Source: Aquabacterium sp. (GTDB lineage: Bacteria; Pseudomonadota; Gammaproteobacteria; Burkholderiales; Burkholderiaceae_C). From it: a stretch of DNA of 64,000 bases. Position numbers and translations under genes: made by a program. The stretch spans positions 1-64,000 of the forward strand of contig NZ_JAQSDR010000006.1 in NCBI RefSeq assembly GCF_029946005.1, given 5' to 3'. The notes beneath the pieces are model-generated. The model was not told the DNA's origin. It did not search any database and worked only from the letters and a program-made list of their open reading frames with translations. Positions 17,759 through 26,628 of the stretch are shown here, one piece after another. How positions within the stretch are numbered: position 1 is the first letter of the stretch; each line of letters begins with the position of its first letter.

Positions 17759-18886
17759 ATGCTCAACCTTAGTCAATTGTTTTTCTCGGATGAAGACTCC
17801 GGCTGCTTTCACGCAAAGCTGGATTTGACGGAGCGTGAGCGCCTAGCCCTTTCGAGTGCTAGAGCGCTGATTCGCAATTGCCTGCGAGTGGAGATTCCAA
17901 GGATGCTCACGCGTGGCGGCTATCAGGGAGTGCCACCAATACCTCGCTTCTACACGCAGGGCTCGTGGGCCTATAAGACGTTGAATGCACCGGCGCAGAA
18001 GCCTCAGCAAGCAGACTTGGATGACGGCTGCTATCTGCCTATGAGCTTTGTGTCACAGACTTCACGACCGAGTGTTGCATCAAACGTCTTCTTCACCGCC
18101 GTGGAGGCTGCCTTGATGCCTCTGGTAAAAATGCATGGCTGGGCGCTGTCGCAAAAGCCGACCTGCGTAAGAGTTGGGCTCAGTCCCGTTGCCCACATTG
18201 ATGTACCGCTCTATGCCATTCCCGATGCTGAGTTCGAGTTGCTCAAGGCAAACATGCGAGCCCATGCGGCAGACAGCGCGGTGGTCAACAAGAAGCGCGA
18301 CAATTGGGCAGCCTTGCCCCGCGACAAAGTTCTCTTGGCGCATCGAACGGAAGATTGGATTAAGTCTGACCCTCGCGCTGTAAACGACTGGTTTGAGACC
18401 GCTGTCGCAGTTCGTGGTGGGCAACTCCGACGCATCATTCGCTATCTCAAGGCCTACCGAGACAGCCGCTGGGCGGAAGGCGGGCCTTCGTCGATATTGT
18501 TGATGGCGGCTGCGGAACCGGTGTTTCTTAAAAATCATGGGCGTGATGACACTGCCCTATTGGAGGTCGTAGCTCAATTACCCGCAATTTTGCGAAAGGG
18601 AGTTAATAGCCCAGTCGACCAGACAGAGACACCATTGACCACGCGATTGGGGGCAGCCAATGTGGAAGAGGCTGCTAAGGCATTTGAGGCTCTTGAGCGA
18701 CTTCTCCGAGGCGCAATAGATGCGGGAAGCTCCAGCCAAGCCTGCACCTGGATGCATCAAGCCTTCGGCGCCAGATTTCCCAATCGCCCTGACTTGGTAA
18801 AGATTGTCTCCGTGGCAGCGACTATTGCCGCTGCGCCAGCCGTGGCTGCATCTCATGAAATCGTGCCTCGAACGAAGGCGGGCTGA
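17759..18886 (+). CDS. CBASS CD-NTase, DncV-like cyclic dinucleotide synthase
   Basis: This 375-aa protein carries the nucleotidyltransferase core: [11 protein letters not shown] (GS at 68-69), ADLDDG (Asp86 and Asp88) and a third acid in HIDVPLYAI (Asp148). This matches the DncV/CdnA clade, which makes cyclic GMP-AMP-like signals on phage infection. The next two genes are Cap2 and Cap3, and a patatin phospholipase follows, so this is a type II CBASS operon. The C-terminus ([12 protein letters not shown]) is probably the tail that Cap2 conjugates to target proteins. The exact nucleotide product cannot be read from sequence. Confidence 0.93.
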   Translation: MLNLSQLFFSDEDSGCFHAKLDLTERERLALSSARALIRNCLRVEIPRMLTRGGYQGVPPIPRFYTQGSWAYKTLNAPAQKPQQADLDDGCYLPMSFVSQTSRPSVASNVFFTAVEAALMPLVKMHGWALSQKPTCVRVGLSPVAHIDVPLYAIPDAEFELLKANMRAHAADSAVVNKKRDNWAALPRDKVLLAHRTEDWIKSDPRAVNDWFETAVAVRGGQLRRIIRYLKAYRDSRWAEGGPSSILLMAAAEPVFLKNHGRDDTALLEVVAQLPAILRKGVNSPVDQTETPLTTRLGAANVEEAAKAFEALERLLRGAIDAGSSSQACTWMHQAFGARFPNRPDLVKIVSVAATIAAAPAVAASHEIVPRTKAG

Positions 18887-18888
18887 GC

Positions 18889-20505
18889 TTGTCTGAGGAA
18901 ACATCCAATGTCTATGACGCACTGCGGGTAAGAGGTTTCGCTTTCAAAGGCAGGGCAGTGACGGGTCGTCTTGTCTTTGAAGGACCTCTCCGAGTTGGCG
19001 GCAGAGATGTTCAATGCGAACTAGGACTTGACCCTGACTTCTTCGTCATCCCATACATCAAACTGATTTCGCCTGCGGCTGTCATTAAGCGGAAGATTAC
19101 GCCGCACCTTGGTCATGATGGAACACTTTGCTACCTCGCAGCGGGGGCAATGGTCGTGGATGTGTTCGACCCGGTGGGACAGACTCTTGCATGCTTGGCT
19201 CAAGCCGAGCGCGTTCTTAACGGGGCGTTGGAAGGTAAGTACCTTGAAGATTTGGAGGAAGAGTTTCAAGTCTATTGGGGTGGTGAGCTCTGTCTCCTAG
19301 ACATTCAGGATGTCCACGCAGAACTGCAGGCTGTAGTGATGACCCCGTCTGAGTCCGGAGTTTTTGGAGCCATTACCGACGACTACCAAAGAACGTTGAG
19401 AAAACTTCAAGCCATCAAACGCGGCGGGAAGCAGGCTCCCTGGCCAGCCTTCTGCGTTAGCACGGGCATAAAACCTCGTCCCAATCTTGATGTTTGGCCG
19501 CCAAAGACCGTTGGTCAATTCTTGAACTGGCAAGGCGGCTTGGACGTGAACTGCCGCAAGGCCCTTGAACGGAAGATGTTGAAGGCACTTCAAAATGGTG
19601 CGCCAGGCGTCGTATTGATGGTTCACTCTCCGTTGGTGAGATATTGCGTCGGCGTACTATTTCGAGACTCAGCAGTCTCCGGTAAAAGAATACTTAGGAA
19701 CAAGAGTTGGCTATACGAACGTCGCCTATTCAGGCTTGAAGGGGTACGTATCGATGACTGCTATGTTGCCGAAAGAAATACGCCTGGGGTACGCACCCTT
19801 GCAGGCAAAAAAATTGTTCTTGTAGGCGCGGGCACCATAGGCGGTTACCTGGCAGAAATGCTCGTAAAGGCGGGAGCCGGTACTTCCGGAGGGCAACTCA
19901 TCGTGGTCGACCCCGACTATCTTTTCCCGCAGAATCTAGGACGGCATCGTCTTGGGTTTTCTCACTTGTTCAAACACAAGGCCGACGCCTTGAGCGAAGA
20001 ACTCACCGGTGTTTCGCCGGGATGCAAAATCAGCGGAGTTGTAGAGGACGTTCGCCATGTCGAACTGCGTGGCGTTGACCTGTTAGTCAATGCGACAGGG
20101 GAGGAAGCCCTTGGGCACTGGCTTTGCCGGTATGCGAGGGAACAACCAACTCTCACAGTTTGGATAGAAGGGCCTGGTTCAGCCGTACGCGGGCTTTTAA
20201 AGGCATCGAATAGGAGCGCATGCTTCAGATGCCTTTGCGACGCGAATCGTGAAGGTGCCTTGCTCGCTACCGAAGAGCCAGTAGAGCCGCTTATGGCAGG
20301 AAACGGTTGTGAAGGTCTTTACGTCCCATTTCCCGCCTCCGTATCCGTGCAGGCAGCAAGCCTTGCTGCAGAAATGGTCCAGGCTTGGTGTAGCGAAGAA
20401 CCAGCACCGGCTTTGCGAACACGCGTAATCGACCAAACCAGAACATTAGCAACACCGGACTGCGACCCACTTGCAAACGCGGACTGCCCAGCATGCTGTA
20501 CGTGA
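18889..20505 (+). CDS. cap2: Cap2, E2-E1 fusion that conjugates the CD-NTase
   Basis: This 538-aa protein has an N-terminal E2-like domain with HDGTLCYLAAG, where Cys81 is the likely E2 catalytic residue. The C-terminal ThiF/E1 adenylation domain has LVGAGTIGGYLAEMLVKAG (ATP site), VVDPDYLFPQNLGRHRLG and a Cys cluster CFRCLC. In type II CBASS, Cap2 links the C-terminus of the CD-NTase to cellular targets and raises its activity. The TTG start lies 3 bp after the CD-NTase stop with AAGGCGGG upstream. The end overlaps cap3 by 13 bp. Confidence 0.92.
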   Translation: MSEETSNVYDALRVRGFAFKGRAVTGRLVFEGPLRVGGRDVQCELGLDPDFFVIPYIKLISPAAVIKRKITPHLGHDGTLCYLAAGAMVVDVFDPVGQTLACLAQAERVLNGALEGKYLEDLEEEFQVYWGGELCLLDIQDVHAELQAVVMTPSESGVFGAITDDYQRTLRKLQAIKRGGKQAPWPAFCVSTGIKPRPNLDVWPPKTVGQFLNWQGGLDVNCRKALERKMLKALQNGAPGVVLMVHSPLVRYCVGVLFRDSAVSGKRILRNKSWLYERRLFRLEGVRIDDCYVAERNTPGVRTLAGKKIVLVGAGTIGGYLAEMLVKAGAGTSGGQLIVVDPDYLFPQNLGRHRLGFSHLFKHKADALSEELTGVSPGCKISGVVEDVRHVELRGVDLLVNATGEEALGHWLCRYAREQPTLTVWIEGPGSAVRGLLKASNRSACFRCLCDANREGALLATEEPVEPLMAGNGCEGLYVPFPASVSVQAASLAAEMVQAWCSEEPAPALRTRVIDQTRTLATPDCDPLANADCPACCT

Positions 20506-20972
20506 GCTCTTGGTCTGCATTGGACCGCAGGGTCTTGCTTAGCTTTTCTGATGCGGTCATTGCCGTTTTTCAAACTTACGTCCAAGACCGTCAAGCTGGT
20601 TATGAGGCTGGCGGAATTTTGATGGGGACTGTTCATGGTCAACATATGCTTGTCAGTGAGGCGACCCAGCCAACGCCGCACGACAGGCGGTCACGTTTTC
20701 GGTTTGAGCGAAGTACAAGAAATCATCAGGGAATGGCATCCCTTCGATGGAGAAAAAGCTGTGGGACCGTGCGATATCTGGGGGACTGGCACACACATCC
20801 CGAAGAGTCTCCAATTCCATCCAATATCGACCGGAAAGAGTGGGCCAAGCTTGCCTGCCAGCGACAGGATGGTCGTCCATCGCTTTGCGTCATCGTAGGA
20901 AGCGCAAGCTTGTTTGTCAGCCTGGCCTTTAAGAATGGGGCCATTGAGAAGCTGGCCTCTATTCCTGGCTAG
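20493..20972 (+). CDS. cap3: Cap3, JAB/JAMM deconjugating peptidase
   Basis: This 159-aa zinc isopeptidase has Glu38 in YEAGGILMG and the JAMM motif GDWHTHPEESPIPSNID (His100, His102, Asp113). In type II CBASS it removes CD-NTase conjugates made by Cap2 and so tunes signalling. The gene starts inside cap2, which indicates coupled translation. Length and motif spacing are normal, so it should be active. Confidence 0.92.
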   Translation: MLYVSSWSALDRRVLLSFSDAVIAVFQTYVQDRQAGYEAGGILMGTVHGQHMLVSEATQPTPHDRRSRFRFERSTRNHQGMASLRWRKSCGTVRYLGDWHTHPEESPIPSNIDRKEWAKLACQRQDGRPSLCVIVGSASLFVSLAFKNGAIEKLASIPG

Positions 20973-21062
20973 CCATCAGCTCTTAACGCGATGAGGTTTC
21001 CAACCTTCCTGTTTTTGAATGCCAGCGGGAGGCTGCTTGCAAGTACGTTCAATCTTGCATCT

Positions 21063-21082
21063 CAAGGCAAGGCAAGGCAAGG
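21063..21082 (+). repeat. Short tandem AAGGC repeat
   Basis: Four perfect copies of the pentamer AAGGC lie in the 185-bp gap between cap3 and the patatin gene. Slippage here could vary the spacing between the genes. It could also be neutral. Confidence 0.6.
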
Positions 21083-21157
21083 CGCCAAGCAGGCGAGGTT
21101 CTAGAAAAGCCGAGGCGTTTGAGCCTCAGAACATCTGACTAATGAACGGAGGAACTG

Positions 21158-22156
21158 ATGGATTGGAATAAAGACAGGCCCTTTCAGGCACTTGCTTTGA
21201 CCGGGGGGGGCTATCGAGGTCTGTTCACTGCGCGTGCCTTACAAGCAATTGAGGACCATTTAGGAGAGCCCATCGGACGTCGGTTCGATTTGACATGTGG
21301 TACTTCCATTGGCGGCATCATTGCGTTGGCAGTAGCTTTCGAGATACCGATGAGCAAGGTCGTGTGCGAATTTGAAGCATCTGGTACAACCATATTTCCT
21401 CCCAAGGAAAAGCCAACAAATTGGATTGGAAAAGCGCAAGACTTTTGGGCTCATCGAAATCGAGCTCGCTATCAGTCTGAAAACCTTCGGGCGGTAGTCG
21501 CGAGGATTCTCGGCTCCGACACCACACTGAACGATGCGCTGCACGCGGTCGCCATTCCAGCCGTAAACGTTACGAAAGGACAGCCCCAGCTGTTCAAGAC
21601 TCGCTACAAGCGCGAGTGGACTCGTGATTCAAAATATAAGGCAGTGGATGTTGCCCTAGCGACCTCTGCTGCGCCAACGTTCTTTGAGTTGGCAGAAGTC
21701 GATGGGCATCTGTATGCCGACGGAGGTCTTTTTGCAAATGCCCCTGACTTACTCGCCACCCATGAGGCCGAGCACTTTTTAGGCGTGGAGCCTGGAGCAA
21801 TAAGGCTCCTTAGTGTTGGAACAACCACGAAGAATTACTCGGTGTCGTTTGGTGCTGGGCGCAACTTTGGCATTCAAGATTGGATGCAAGACCAACGTCT
21901 CTTCTCTGTCACCATTGCCTCTCAACAGCAACTTGTTGACCAATTGATGAAGCACAAGCTTGGGCCAAACTATTTGAGAGTGGACGCCGAGCCATCCCAC
22001 GAGCAGGCTAAGGACCTGGGCCTGGATGTGGCCACTGATGCTGCAAAACGGACGCTTATAGCGCTTGCCACTAAATCCATTTCTGATGTCCTTGGCTCTT
22101 CCTTACAGGAATACCTTAAGCACGAACCTCAACTCAAGTTATTTAAGGAAGGCTGA
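21158..22156 (+). CDS. capV: CapV-type patatin-like phospholipase, CBASS effector
   Basis: This 332-aa patatin protein has the oxyanion-hole motif GGGYRG (16-21), the nucleophile elbow GTSIG with Ser50, and the catalytic Asp188 in YADGGLFANAPD. When a cyclic dinucleotide binds, CapV enzymes degrade membrane phospholipids and kill the infected cell. The ribosome binding site GGAGG sits just before the ATG. It is the last gene here, whereas capV is usually first in such operons. The 185-bp gap and own ribosome site allow separate dosage. Confidence 0.92.
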   Translation: MDWNKDRPFQALALTGGGYRGLFTARALQAIEDHLGEPIGRRFDLTCGTSIGGIIALAVAFEIPMSKVVCEFEASGTTIFPPKEKPTNWIGKAQDFWAHRNRARYQSENLRAVVARILGSDTTLNDALHAVAIPAVNVTKGQPQLFKTRYKREWTRDSKYKAVDVALATSAAPTFFELAEVDGHLYADGGLFANAPDLLATHEAEHFLGVEPGAIRLLSVGTTTKNYSVSFGAGRNFGIQDWMQDQRLFSVTIASQQQLVDQLMKHKLGPNYLRVDAEPSHEQAKDLGLDVATDAAKRTLIALATKSISDVLGSSLQEYLKHEPQLKLFKEG

Positions 22157-22272
22157 AGGCAATTTTTTTTGCCGACATGACTAGGACTTTGCGAGCTCAT
22201 GACACCCCACGTTGCCGACTGTGCCCATCGGCGGCTTGGCTTGCATGAAGACCCATGACAAGGAGGACTGCC

Positions 22273-23421
22273 TTGAAGACAAACATCAAGCGAAGCGAGC
22301 TCTACGCAAAAGTTTGGCAAGCTCCGATGACGCGGCTAGCCAAAGAATTCGACATCTCTGACGTGGGCCTGGCCAAGACTTGCAGGAAGAACAACATACC
22401 TACCCCACGGGCCGGCTATTGGGCCAAAGTTGCCCACGGAAAAGCACCGCCGCCAACGCCTCTTCCACAAGGTGAGGACGTTGTTATCAGACTTGAGGCT
22501 CATGTTCATCGAATGCAGCCGGCGTCCTTCAAACGAGTTGCAGCCGTCAGTGCAGAACTGGTTGCACCGGTCGTTCAAATCGCTTCAACAGATGACTCGG
22601 ATAGGCTTGCCACATACAGCCGCGCCACTCATGCTGCATTGAAGAAAGTCAAAGCGAACTCATCCGGCTTCCTTCGCTGCGAGACCGCCAAGGCTTTCAC
22701 ATGCATCATCTCTCAAGGCACCTGGGACCGGGCTATACCGCTTTTAGATGCCATTGAACGGACGCTGACCAATGTCGGCGGCGACTGGAAGCCAGACGTC
22801 AAATCGGGGAAGCTGATGCTCGAAATGGAGGGGGAGCAAATGCAGCTTACGTTGACCGAGCGGTACAAGAGGACCGAGCACCTAGAGCCCAAACCCGACT
22901 CCCCGTGGTACACCCCCCTCACCTATACATATCAATTTCCGGGGGAACTGACACTCACGCTTGAGGCTGACTACAGGGGGAGACGAACTTGGTCTGACGG
23001 CAAGAAGAGCCTCCTGGAAGGCAAGCTCGACGAAGTCGCCATCGGGGTTCAGAACGCAGCTCGAGCCATAAGAGAACTCAGAGATGAGAGGGACGCTGAG
23101 CAAAAGCGCTGGGCGGAGGAGGCACGGCTCAGGCAAGAGGCGGAGACCAAAGCAAGACACTTCAATCAGTTCAGGTCGAGGTTGTTGGCGGAGGCCAATG
23201 CATGGCAGAACTTTCAGCTGGTCACCGATTACGTCGCACACATCGAAGCACTACTTGCTGCCGAACCAAAAAATCACAACGCAGAAGCTATGCAAGCTTG
23301 GATGCAAACGGCCCAGGAATGTACATCCAGCCTTGACCCATCAACCCAACGCGTTAAACGTCTGCAACTGGCAGTCGATGGCGGCTCTTACTATGGACCG
23401 TTCGGTCAACCAATCGTCTAG
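22273..23421 (+). CDS. Unknown protein with N-terminal HTH-like segment
   Basis: A TTG at 22273 has AAGGAGG six bases upstream and is the best start; an in-frame ATG lies at 22255. The product is about 382 aa. The N-terminus (SELYAKVWQAPMTRLAKEFD, then ISDVGLAKTCRKNNIPTP and GYWAKVAHGK) follows a winged-helix pattern that I recognise from many uncharacterised island proteins. The middle is strand-rich. Residues about 275-330 form a coiled coil (RELRDERDAEQKRWAEEARL). It stands 117 bp after capV in the same direction. It may be a regulator or a DNA-binding accessory; no function is claimed. Confidence 0.6.
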   Translation: MKTNIKRSELYAKVWQAPMTRLAKEFDISDVGLAKTCRKNNIPTPRAGYWAKVAHGKAPPPTPLPQGEDVVIRLEAHVHRMQPASFKRVAAVSAELVAPVVQIASTDDSDRLATYSRATHAALKKVKANSSGFLRCETAKAFTCIISQGTWDRAIPLLDAIERTLTNVGGDWKPDVKSGKLMLEMEGEQMQLTLTERYKRTEHLEPKPDSPWYTPLTYTYQFPGELTLTLEADYRGRRTWSDGKKSLLEGKLDEVAIGVQNAARAIRELRDERDAEQKRWAEEARLRQEAETKARHFNQFRSRLLAEANAWQNFQLVTDYVAHIEALLAAEPKNHNAEAMQAWMQTAQECTSSLDPSTQRVKRLQLAVDGGSYYGPFGQPIV

Positions 23422-23462
23422 CGGGAAAAATCGATATCAAATTAACTGCCTAGCAATGAGAC

Positions 23463-24305
23463 CTACTCAACGATTAGCTGGACACTTATTGCATAAGGCG
23501 GCTCTGAAAAATCTGTCTGATGCTTTACTTTTGCACTTAAAGAAACATCGACGGTTCTATCTGTAGAAGGGTCGATAAAGACGTAGGTAGTCATGCGAAA
23601 GTCTTGTAAGCCGTCGGCAGCACGATGACCTTTCCAGTGCACATTGCTTGCAGCCGGGTTCCCCGTCACAGCGAGAAGCGCGTTCCACGATTTCCACTCA
23701 GACTCAAACTTGTCATGGGAAGAAAATCGTCCTAAGGCACTGAAGGACTGAAGCTGACGGTCGGAAGATTCCGCGTTGGGCATCCCCTGAAGTAAGCGGA
23801 CCGAGCTATACACTCCGGTTTGAATCAGTATGCCTAGGCGTTCACGAAGCAGTGTCGGAATTTTTTCTGGAGGACCACACGAGATTGGGGCTTGCTCAAC
23901 GGCTCCCGAATTCTTAGCTAGCAACTGAATTCGCCCACTCCTCCCACTAGGAGCGGTGGTTGCGAACATTGTGTAGGCCCGTCCAGAAGGTGCTTTTACA
24001 TACATCGCAGCCGTTTTCTCTTCGGTGTCGGCCAAGTCGCCTCCAACCGGCCACGGCTCAACAGTTTCATGGACGGATAGCGCTCCTGAGATGCATGTAC
24101 GCGCAATGGAGTGCTGCAAAGCCCGGGATGCACCGGCAAGGTCCAACCATGCCTTGTACCGTCCTTCGACAATTTGAATGTCTAAGCGCTCTGGCGAGCG
24201 AAACTCAAGCTTGACGATGTCATCAAGCTCTGGCTCTCGGTGACAGCCATTCGCACCAACAAGCAGGAGGAGGGCCACTCCGATTGCAACCAACGTTCGT
24301 TTCAT
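23463..24305 (-). CDS. Putative lipoprotein of unknown function
   Basis: From the ATG at 24305 the 280-aa product starts MKRTLVAIGVALLLLVGANG followed by Cys, a type II signal peptide with a lipobox-like ANGC. The mature protein is a soluble mixed alpha/beta chain with no recognised motif; one cysteine pair (CISGALS and SCGPPEK) may form a disulfide. The frame is open 7 codons upstream, but the signal peptide fixes the start. It is probably anchored in the inner or outer membrane facing the periplasm. It is convergent with the preceding gene and lies in the same direction as a second lipoprotein gene. Confidence 0.55.
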   Translation of the reverse strand: MKRTLVAIGVALLLLVGANGCHREPELDDIVKLEFRSPERLDIQIVEGRYKAWLDLAGASRALQHSIARTCISGALSVHETVEPWPVGGDLADTEEKTAAMYVKAPSGRAYTMFATTAPSGRSGRIQLLAKNSGAVEQAPISCGPPEKIPTLLRERLGILIQTGVYSSVRLLQGMPNAESSDRQLQSFSALGRFSSHDKFESEWKSWNALLAVTGNPAASNVHWKGHRAADGLQDFRMTTYVFIDPSTDRTVDVSLSAKVKHQTDFSEPPYAISVQLIVE

Positions 24306-24422
24306 CTCTGGCTCCGCCAAGAACATGAAACTTGTAGAGAGTGTGGTTTATTCCGAGTGCCTGTTGCCGACTGAATGGCACTCAACGCCCTTTGCCTGCA
24401 ATTGGCAAAGCAACGGCACCAT

Positions 24423-24752
24423 CTACTTTTGGACAATGCTCAAGTTCACCTGAGCAGATGCGCAACCGTCGCAAATGTACATATTCGGGCCGTTGGGGTT
24501 AAGAGTGAATGCAAGTGGAGCCTTCGAAGCATCTACAGCCTTGAATTTCATAGCTCCCGAGAAGATGTTATTCAAGTCAACCTCTGTGTATTGCAGAGGT
24601 GCATCCGCTCCGCGCAAGAGGGTTGCTGCCCCATTCTCAACGTGAATCCGCAAGCCCTGTGCAGCTTTGTCAGAGAGGCTAAGTTCCCTATGTTGGCTGC
24701 AAGAGGCAACAGCGAGCGCGCAGAAAAAGACAGCGACATAGGGCAGCTTCAT
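24423..24752 (-). CDS. Small putative lipoprotein
   Basis: From ATG 24752 the 109-aa product begins MKLPYVAVFFCALAVASC, a clear type II signal peptide with lipobox AVASC. The rest is a short beta-rich domain with DGCASAQVNLSIV near the C-terminus, where an internal Cys-x3-Cys-like pair could form a disulfide. It precedes the 280-aa lipoprotein in the leftward direction with 117 bp between. The two may form a surface or immunity-type pair; no family was recognised. Confidence 0.5.
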   Translation of the reverse strand: MKLPYVAVFFCALAVASCSQHRELSLSDKAAQGLRIHVENGAATLLRGADAPLQYTEVDLNNIFSGAMKFKAVDASKAPLAFTLNPNGPNMYICDGCASAQVNLSIVQK

Positions 24753-25170
24753 AGTTATGGGCATAAAAAAGGCTTATCGTAAATGCAAAAAAACTAAAGA
24801 AGGGCAATCATTCAGGTTGCTCTACAACCGAGGTTGTGCGCATGGCTATGTGAAAGGACAGCTCAAAGGTCATGAGTCGTTGTCGAAGAGGGTTGAACTA
24901 CCCCGGGGACATCTACAAGTACATGCGCTCCCGTTGATTGACGGGCGCACAGCGCATGATTGGAACCTATCCAATGGAGTGAGCATTGGGGTTGCGGCGA
25001 TAAAGTCGAAGTCCACCCGCGGTCCTCAGGTGCCTCATCTGCCGTTCACTATCTCGACTAGATACCTTCATTAGTTCCGCATAAAGTGAATCAAGCTCGA
25101 GATGAGCAGCGCACCTGTCGGGACCACGGAATTTTGGTAAGCACAGCCAAAATTCTGGTAATCCCTAGGA
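24753..25170. other. Non-coding gap
   Basis: I see no gene, terminator or repeat that can be supported here. Short frames exist on both strands without coding character. Promoters for the leftward lipoproteins should lie at its left edge. Confidence 0.4.
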
Positions 25171-25619
25171 CTAGCCACACCGTCCGATGGTTGCCAGCTC
25201 GTCAACAATCGCCGCGTATCCGTCGTGGGGATATGAAGGCCACCCTGAAGGCGCACAGAACCCCGCTCTCCGCTCGATTTCGGCGAAGGCGGCATGCCAA
25301 GCATTGCTTGCAAGCAGCACCCAACCTTTGACATCGGTGCCTCGGAATTGGTCGTGCGTAATGTCTATGAGTTGGACACCGACCTCGAACCAAGCGTGAG
25401 TTTGGTTCATTGCCAAGTAAGGGTGACCGAAAGCACAGACATAGTGCCCTTTAGCCCAAAGCGCTCTTCGAGGAGTCTGCCAACAAGCTCGGCAGCCGGG
25501 CCGCAGGAACCCTTGGGGAATCCACTAAATATTGAGCTTCGCTGGCCGGCCAAGCTTTCGAGCCCGCGGCGGCAGGCGGCAGCGAATCTCACCAAATCCT
25601 GCTCTCCCTGGGCAGTCAC
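25171..25619 (-). pseudogene. Frameshifted gene of an uncharacterised small-protein family
   Basis: Two leftward frames join into one protein. The first, from GTG 25619, reads VTAQGEQDLVRFAAACRRGL then IFSGFPKGSCGPAAELVGRL. The second, entered near 25440, reads GHPYLAMNQTHAWFEVGVQL then IDITHDQF and GWVLLASNAWHAAF. FPKGSCG, HAWFEVG and ITHDQF belong together in a family of about 150-aa proteins I have seen but cannot name, with Cys, His and Asp arranged as in papain-like or transglutaminase-like folds. A single-base change in the MSVL region separates the halves, so the gene is broken unless this is a sequencing error. Confidence 0.55.
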
Positions 25620-25830
25620 TAAGCGCTGCTCCCTGCCCAGTCCCACACCTCCTTCGCGAGCAACTCGGGAGAAGCATGTGCTGCAACTCGGAATCCCTGC
25701 TGCTCCAGGCTCCAACTCTGGTCCCCAAGAATGTTCTCTAACCTATCAAACTCCGCCGGGGCATGCTGTCCTTGGCGGGCAGCATGACAAAAAGGCCGAG
25801 TTGCTGGTCACCGAGCCTCTTAAGCCTGGC

Positions 25831-26382
25831 ATATGTCTGCTGGACGACGAGTTCCTTGCTCAGGTTCAGAACCTGCCAGAACGCAACCTAGCGGTCGAAT
25901 TGCTGGAGCGCCTTCTGGAAGGCGAAATCAAGAGCAAGTTCGCCACAAATGTGGTTCAAGAGCGCAAATTCTCTGAACTGCTAAGCGGGGTCATCGCTCG
26001 GTATCAAAACCGAAGCATTGAAACTGCACAGGTCATGGAGGAGCTGGTGGAGATGGCCAAGAAGTTCAAAGCGGCGGCAAGCCGTGGCGAGCAACTGGGA
26101 TTGACGGATGACGAGGTCAAGTTTTATGACGCGCTGGCCAACAATGAGTCGGCGGTCAAGGAGCTGACCGATGAGACCTTGAAGAGAAATGCGCATGAGC
26201 TGACGGAGAACCTGCGGAAAAACATCACGGTGGACTGGTCGCAGCGTGAAAGCGTTCGCGCCAGTTTGCGCCTGATGGTCAAGCGGGTGTTGCGTAAATA
26301 CAAGTACCCACCTGACCTTGCCGATTCAGCTGTGGAGTTGGTGCTTCAGCAGGCTGAAGCGCTGGGCGAGGAATGGAGTTAA
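25831..26382 (+). pseudogene. 3' remnant of a type I restriction hsdR gene
   Basis: About 180 codons match the C-terminal helical domain of HsdR: FLAQVQNLPERNLAVELLER, ATNVVQERKFSELL, YQNRSIETAQVMEELVEMAK and the end RKYKYPPDLADSAVELVLQQ then AEALGEEW. The helicase, nuclease and hsdM/hsdS genes are all missing. The frame extends left to 25294, but that part is shadow sequence opposite the frameshifted leftward gene. This marks the place of a lost type I restriction-modification system. Confidence 0.82.
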
Positions 26383-26628
26383 GAAGCCGTTGCTTAAGCG
26401 CCTTCAGCCAGCGCTCAACTACGTTCTCGAAACTTTGCGACCTTTTCCCCGCGCGCCCCGATTTGATGCTGCAGCTCGATTTGGCACCAAATTTGTGGAT
26501 AACTATAACCTGTATGCACAGAATGGACGCAACAAACTAAACTACGCTCATAAGCATCCGTAATCCACCTCCGAGCAAGGTCTGCTTGGTGTGTGAAGTG
26601 GCATCCCCTGCCATGAAAGGACTCGACC

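Noticed and set aside
21063-21082. AAGGC repeat as a phase-variation switch for capV
   Set aside because: The repeat lies outside any coding frame and more than 70 bp before the start codon. A regulatory effect is possible but unsupported.
25294-25830. N-terminal half of the 362-codon rightward frame containing the hsdR tail
   Set aside because: It lies opposite a better leftward frame pair and has a Ser/Pro-rich shadow composition. Only the part after about 25831 is HsdR-like.
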